NCBI RefSeq assembly: GCF_900176885.1 | Contig: NZ_LT839648.1 | Coordinates: 2,091,830-2,127,723 of the forward strand | Origin: Oceanobacillus senegalensis | Lineage (GTDB): Bacteria; Bacillota; Bacilli; Bacillales; Amphibacillaceae | Reading direction: 5' to 3' | Length of the DNA: 35,894 nucleotides | Shown here: piece by piece, positions 32,479 to 35,894 of the stretch | Numbering within the stretch: the stretch's first letter is position 1 | How the letters are laid out: each line of letters begins with the position of its first letter | Position numbers and translations under genes: made by a program | Notes under the pieces: model-generated | The model's input: the letters and a program-made list of their open reading frames with translations, nothing else | Told to the model about the DNA's origin: nothing | Database searches by the model: none

Positions 32479-33402
32479 ATGATAAAATTAAAGTTAATTA
32501 GTATAACTCTTATCTTATCTTTTGCTTTACTGTTAACTGCCTGTGGAAATGGTGAAGAAGAGACACAGGATAATGGTAATGCAGGAGAAGGAGAAGAGAC
32601 TGCTAATGTAAGTGAAGCGGTAGATTATACGATTATAGGGATTGAGCCTGGAGCAGGAGCAATGGGGCTTGCACAAACCACTCTAGAGGAATATGAAAAC
32701 TTAGCTGGCTGGGAAGTTGTAGAAGGTTCAACTGCAGGTATGTTAACGGAACTAGGTGAGGCAATAGAAAATGAAGAACCAATTATTGTAGTTGGCTGGA
32801 ACCCACACTTTATGTTTGCTGCTCATGACTTGAAATATTTAGAGGATCCAAAAGGTACATTTGGTGAAAAAGAGAACATAAATACAATAACAAGAAAAGG
32901 TTTAAAAGAGGATATGCCTAATGCTTATGAAATTCTTGATCGCTTCAACTGGGAAGTAGAAGATATGGAATCCGTCATGCTTGAGGCACAAGAAATTCCA
33001 ATAGATGAAGCAGCAAGTAATTGGGTAGAAGAGAATCAAGATAAAGTAAATGAATGGACAGAAGGTGTAGAAAAGGTAGATGGAAAAGAAATCGAACTAG
33101 TGTTAACCCCTTGGGATTCAGAGCGTGCTTCTGGTGAAGTGATGAAACTAGTATTAGAACAACAAGGGTTTGAGGTCACATTAACACCTGTTGACCCAGC
33201 AATTGTGTTCCAAGCAATAGCTAACAATGATGCTGACGCATCGCTTGCGCCATGGTTACCTATAACACACGGTCCTTTCTATGAAGAATATAAAGAAGAT
33301 ATTGTTGATTTAGGACCAAACTTACAAGGTACGATAATTGGCTTGACTGTACCTGCATACATGGATATTGATTCGATTGAGGATTTACAACCAAAAGAAT
33401 AA
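32479..33402 (+). CDS. Glycine betaine/proline betaine-binding lipoprotein (OpuAC family)
   Basis: A 307-residue ABC-type binding lipoprotein with lipobox LTAC (Cys about 22). The mature part is OpuAC/ProX-like: DYTIIGIEPGAGAMGLAQTT, VVGWNPHFMFAAHDLKYLED and APWLPITHGPFYEEY. The Trp residues in GW and PWLP fit the aromatic cage for quaternary ammonium compounds. ATG 32479 has AAAGGAGGAAA; the frame from 32440 has no RBS. No ABC ATPase or permease gene is adjacent; it is a single-gene unit with its own terminator. Osmoprotectant uptake is the likely role. Confidence 0.88.
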   Translation: MIKLKLISITLILSFALLLTACGNGEEETQDNGNAGEGEETANVSEAVDYTIIGIEPGAGAMGLAQTTLEEYENLAGWEVVEGSTAGMLTELGEAIENEEPIIVVGWNPHFMFAAHDLKYLEDPKGTFGEKENINTITRKGLKEDMPNAYEILDRFNWEVEDMESVMLEAQEIPIDEAASNWVEENQDKVNEWTEGVEKVDGKEIELVLTPWDSERASGEVMKLVLEQQGFEVTLTPVDPAIVFQAIANNDADASLAPWLPITHGPFYEEYKEDIVDLGPNLQGTIIGLTVPAYMDIDSIEDLQPKE

Positions 33403-33412
33403 CTATATTTGG

Positions 33413-33456
33413 GAGTCAGATTTGCTTTCACTATAAAGTAATCTGGCTCTTTTTTA
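33413..33456 (+). terminator. Terminator of the OpuAC-like gene
   Basis: GAGTCAGATTTGCTTT and AAAGTAATCTGGCTC pair around a short loop (a few mismatches), followed by TTTTTTA. Confidence 0.85.
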
Positions 33457-33618
33457 TGGGTGTATATTATGTGTAAAGGTGAAAGTATAATTGGAATCTA
33501 TGGAACTATTATGTTAGGAAGATTAAGTATCTTTATGTGAGTTTTGTAGAGATTTGTGCAAGGAAAATAAAAAGGTTCTAAGTCAAATGTTGGGGTGGGG
33601 CTATTAGCTCCTACCCCT

Positions 33619-34833
33619 TTAACCTATTGAATTGGCTACGGATTTAAATTGATGGTGTAATAATACCCTTAATCTCAATCGATCATATCTCTTGAATCCA
33701 AAGGCATTTCTCTTGATAACCTTTGTTTGATTATTCAATCCTTCAATAAACCCATTACTATACCCAAAGGCAAAGCTGTTCAATATTTCAGGTTGCCAAT
33801 TTTGTAGCGTCTGTATCGCTTTTTCAAATTCCTCTAAACCCGCATCTTTTACTTGCGTATAAAACTGATACAGCCCTTCTTTAACCTCTTTCATATTATC
33901 TTTTCCTATTTTCTTTGCTTCTTCAAACCAAGTTCGATAAGATTCTTTTAACCCATAAGCTGTTCTCAAATCTTCTGATAACCCTAAATATCTTTCTAAG
34001 TACCAATGTTGTTTTGCGCTAAGGGCTTCATAATGCTTATAAAATACATGCTTCATTCGCTTGCACTTTTTACGATCATAAGGGTGGAATTCTTTTTGAA
34101 CTCGTCTTCGCACACGTTCGAGTGCCCAATAAATATAACGACAGAAATGAAATCGATCCGCTATAATAATAGGATTCCCCAATGCTTGTTGAACAGCTGA
34201 TTTAAAGCTATGACTCATATCCATAATGACTATTTCTACTTTTTCTCCCTTTTCCTGTAGATACTTTTTCACCGTTTTTACGGACCGATCAGGAAGAATA
34301 TCCAAAGGCTCACCTGTCTCACCATTACCGATAATGGTCTGATATTTACCTTTATTTGTATCGCCCTTATATTCATCGATCGCTATTACCCGTGGCAGAG
34401 CTTTAACCTCACGTAATTTACCAGCTGATACGTTATCAAAACGTCGCATAGCTGTATTGGATGACGTATGAAATTGGGCAGCAGTATCCTTGAAATTCTT
34501 CCCCTTTATCACTCGAAAACCTAACGCCTGATTCCATTCCACCGTATGTCGCTGATAACGATAGACAATATTATTGTTTTCTACAAACCTCTTTCCACAC
34601 TCACACCTATAACGACGCTTACGATAAAAAATATAGGTTCTACGTTCAAACAATTTTAAATGCTGAATTTTTTGCACTCGATAATCATGAATACGCTCTG
34701 TTATCTCCCCACAAGAAGGGCATTTATGAGGTTTTTTTGGCAACTGAACATGAATATGAAAGGATCCCTCTATCTCCTCTGTTTTCGTTATTTTCATTTC
34801 TTCTAATCCAGGTAATTTCATGTTAAAATACAT
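33619..34833 (-). CDS. ISL3-family transposase
   Basis: About 404 residues. The N-terminal zinc finger is CPSCG ... YRCECGKRF. A helix-turn-helix region follows (NFKDTAAQFHTSSNTAMRRF). The DDE catalytic residues can be placed at Asp in VIAIDEYKGD, Asp in IVIMDMSHSFK and Glu in NGFIEGLNNQTK. The frame is intact, so the element may be active. ATG 34833 has AGGAG about 10 nt upstream, inside one arm of a long hairpin; a start at 34854 would leave no RBS. Confidence 0.93.
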   Translation of the reverse strand: MYFNMKLPGLEEMKITKTEEIEGSFHIHVQLPKKPHKCPSCGEITERIHDYRVQKIQHLKLFERRTYIFYRKRRYRCECGKRFVENNNIVYRYQRHTVEWNQALGFRVIKGKNFKDTAAQFHTSSNTAMRRFDNVSAGKLREVKALPRVIAIDEYKGDTNKGKYQTIIGNGETGEPLDILPDRSVKTVKKYLQEKGEKVEIVIMDMSHSFKSAVQQALGNPIIIADRFHFCRYIYWALERVRRRVQKEFHPYDRKKCKRMKHVFYKHYEALSAKQHWYLERYLGLSEDLRTAYGLKESYRTWFEEAKKIGKDNMKEVKEGLYQFYTQVKDAGLEEFEKAIQTLQNWQPEILNSFAFGYSNGFIEGLNNQTKVIKRNAFGFKRYDRLRLRVLLHHQFKSVANSIG

Positions 34834-34835
34834 AT

Positions 34836-34906
34836 ACACGCAACTCCTATCCACTTGTTTCTCGTCAATTCAAGTTTAAAGGATATAGGAGCTTGCGTGT
34901 TTTTTT
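34836..34906. promoter_or_regulatory. Long hairpin that encloses the transposase RBS
   Basis: On the minus strand ACACGCAAGCTCCTATATCC (34881-34900) pairs with GGATAGGAGTTGCGTGT (34836-34852) across about 28 nt. The downstream arm includes the AGGAG ribosome binding site. On the plus strand the same structure is followed by TTTTTTT and would act as an intrinsic terminator. Confidence 0.75.
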
Positions 34907-34954
34907 ATGCTTAAATTTTATTAAAACCCCAACATATATTTTAGAGCCATAATA

Positions 34955-34995
34955 AAGAAGATAACCCAGATGACTCTTGGGTTATCTTCTTAATT
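34955..34995 (-). terminator. Terminator of the lpd transcript
   Basis: On the minus strand AAGAAGATAACCCA and TGGGTTATCTTCTT pair around 9 nt, followed by TATTAT, after which the IS begins. The T tract is poor, perhaps because the IS inserted right behind it. Confidence 0.75.
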
Positions 34996-34999
34996 TAAA

Positions 35000-35894
35000 T
35001 TACATTATATGAATTGGAGAACCTAACGCTACTTCTGCTGCCTCCATTGTAATTTCACCTAATGTTGGATGAGCATGAATAGTAAGTGCTAAGTCTTCTG
35101 CAGTCATACCAGCTTCAACAGCTAGTCCAATTTCAGAAATCATATCACTAGCGTTTGGTCCAGCGATTTGACCTCCTAGAATTAATCCATCCTCTTTACG
35201 AGTAATAAGTTTTAAGAAACCGTCTGTATTATTTAAGGATAATGCACGGCCATTTGCCGCGAATGGGAACTTACCAACCTTCACGTCATAGCCTTCTTCT
35301 TTTGCTTGTGCTTCAGTAAGACCAACCATAGCCAATTCTGGCTCAACGAAAGCAACAGCAGGAATACCAATATAATCAACTTCAGATTTTTCACCGCTAA
35401 TTGCTTCTGCAGCAATCTTACCTTCATAAGAAGCTTTATGCGCTAATGGAGCACCTGGTACAATATCACCAATAGCATAGATGTTCTTCACAGTTGTACG
35501 GGATTGTTTATCAACTTTAATAAGACCTTTTTCATCTAATTCGATACCCACTTGTTCCAAACCAATTTCACTTGTGTTTGGACGACGGCCTACAGTTACT
35601 AAGACATAATCCGCCTCAATTATTTCTTCTTTCCCTTTTACTTCATATGAAACTTTTACACCATCTTTTGTTTCTTCCACGCCTTTAGCCATTGCTTCTG
35701 TAATCACTGTAGCGCCTTTTTTCTTCAGACCTTTTTTAACTAATTGAGTCATCGATTTTTCAAATCCGCCTAAAATATCTTTTGCACCTTCTAGGAATGT
35801 AACCTCTGTACCAAAGTTAGCATAAGCAGTCCCTAGTTCTGTTCCAACATATCCAGCACCAATTACAACTAGTTTTTTAGGAATTTCTTTCAAA
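35000..35894 (-). CDS. Dihydrolipoamide dehydrogenase (E3), 3' part; runs off the window end
   Basis: The C-terminal 298 residues of an FAD disulfide oxidoreductase, the E3 subunit that re-oxidises dihydrolipoamide in pyruvate or branched-chain dehydrogenase complexes. The NAD motif [37 protein letters not shown], the FAD motif [17 protein letters not shown] and the C-terminal His-Glu active pair HAHPTLGE are present. The N-terminal FAD fold and the redox disulfide lie beyond 35894; the TTG at 35893 is an internal Leu codon. High similarity to Bacillus PdhD-type E3 and a terminator behind it suggest the end of a pdh operon, but the upstream genes are not visible. Confidence 0.93.
   Translation of the reverse strand, partial: LKEIPKKLVVIGAGYVGTELGTAYANFGTEVTFLEGAKDILGGFEKSMTQLVKKGLKKKGATVITEAMAKGVEETKDGVKVSYEVKGKEEIIEADYVLVTVGRRPNTSEIGLEQVGIELDEKGLIKVDKQSRTTVKNIYAIGDIVPGAPLAHKASYEGKIAAEAISGEKSEVDYIGIPAVAFVEPELAMVGLTEAQAKEEGYDVKVGKFPFAANGRALSLNNTDGFLKLITRKEDGLILGGQIAGPNASDMISEIGLAVEAGMTAEDLALTIHAHPTLGEITMEAAEVALGSPIHIM

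Larger units (their letters stand above)
33574..34948 (-). mobile_element. Complete ISL3-family insertion sequence, 1375 bp
   Basis: Imperfect terminal inverted repeats: GGTTCTAAGTCAAATGTTGG (33574 inward) and, on the minus strand from 34948, GGCTCTAAAATATATGTTGG; GGCTCT-type ends with internal TGTTGGGG are ISL3-like. One transposase gene fills it. The 8 bp on either side (AATAAAAA and ATAATAAA) are AT-rich but not an exact duplication, so the target repeat is not proven. It lies between the OpuAC-like gene and the lpd terminator and breaks no gene I can see. Confidence 0.88.

Noticed and set aside
33566-34956. 8 bp target-site duplication of the ISL3 element.
   Set aside because: Flanks AATAAAAA and ATAATAAA are only similar in AT content; not an exact repeat.

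Overview
The window comes from the chromosome of a low-GC, endospore-forming member of the Bacillaceae, most like Oceanobacillus, Virgibacillus or a relative. Pointers are an rrn/trn-style tRNA operon with tandem sigma-A promoters, sporulation-linked genes (spo0M, an unannotated sda), a YocH-like LysM/3D cell-wall protein, a PerR-boxed ahpCF operon, strong GGAGG ribosome binding sites with frequent TTG starts, and a compatible-solute binding protein. The species assignment is inference.

Layout. 1-1600: minus-strand operon of 15 intact tRNA genes that ends in a broken tRNA-Gly, with two consensus promoters at 1639-1765. 1790-2640: decayed, gene-poor DNA with copies of a short dispersed repeat. 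2797-10189: minus-strand LysM/3D protein, a large TPR plus dynamin-like protein with a degenerate P-loop, and a SWIM-SNF2 helicase. 10377-12813: DUF1292 protein, two small unlisted ORFs, stand-alone panC, and tag. 13032-15413: an unusual protein with two isoprenoid-synthase-like halves.

15598-21640 is a coherent cobalamin/corrinoid module on the minus strand. A cobalamin riboswitch and terminator precede btuF, btuC, a btuD-cbiZ fusion, cbiA and cobO, giving uptake, removal of the nucleotide-loop side chain, amidation and adenosylation. Upstream lies a lipoprotein with two YtkA-like domains.

22800-28900: small sporulation-flavoured genes (a YpzI-like protein, a DUF3298 protein, spo0M), a tandem glycine riboswitch ahead of a TRIC/UPF0126 membrane protein, a small membrane protein, sda, a membrane-anchored hypothetical and an MFS exporter. 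29144-31387: PerR-controlled ahpC-ahpF with a strong terminator. 31406-35894: NfrA-type nitroreductase, an orphan OpuAC-like binding protein, a complete ISL3-family insertion sequence whose transposase ribosome binding site lies in a long hairpin, and the 3' two thirds of dihydrolipoamide dehydrogenase.

Most of the window is ordinary housekeeping. The points that deserve a second look are the double isoprenoid-synthase protein, the degenerate TPR-GTPase, the glycine-riboswitch-controlled TRIC protein, the half tRNA-Gly, the dispersed repeat family and several unlisted small genes. I found no CRISPR array, prophage or recognisable defence island.
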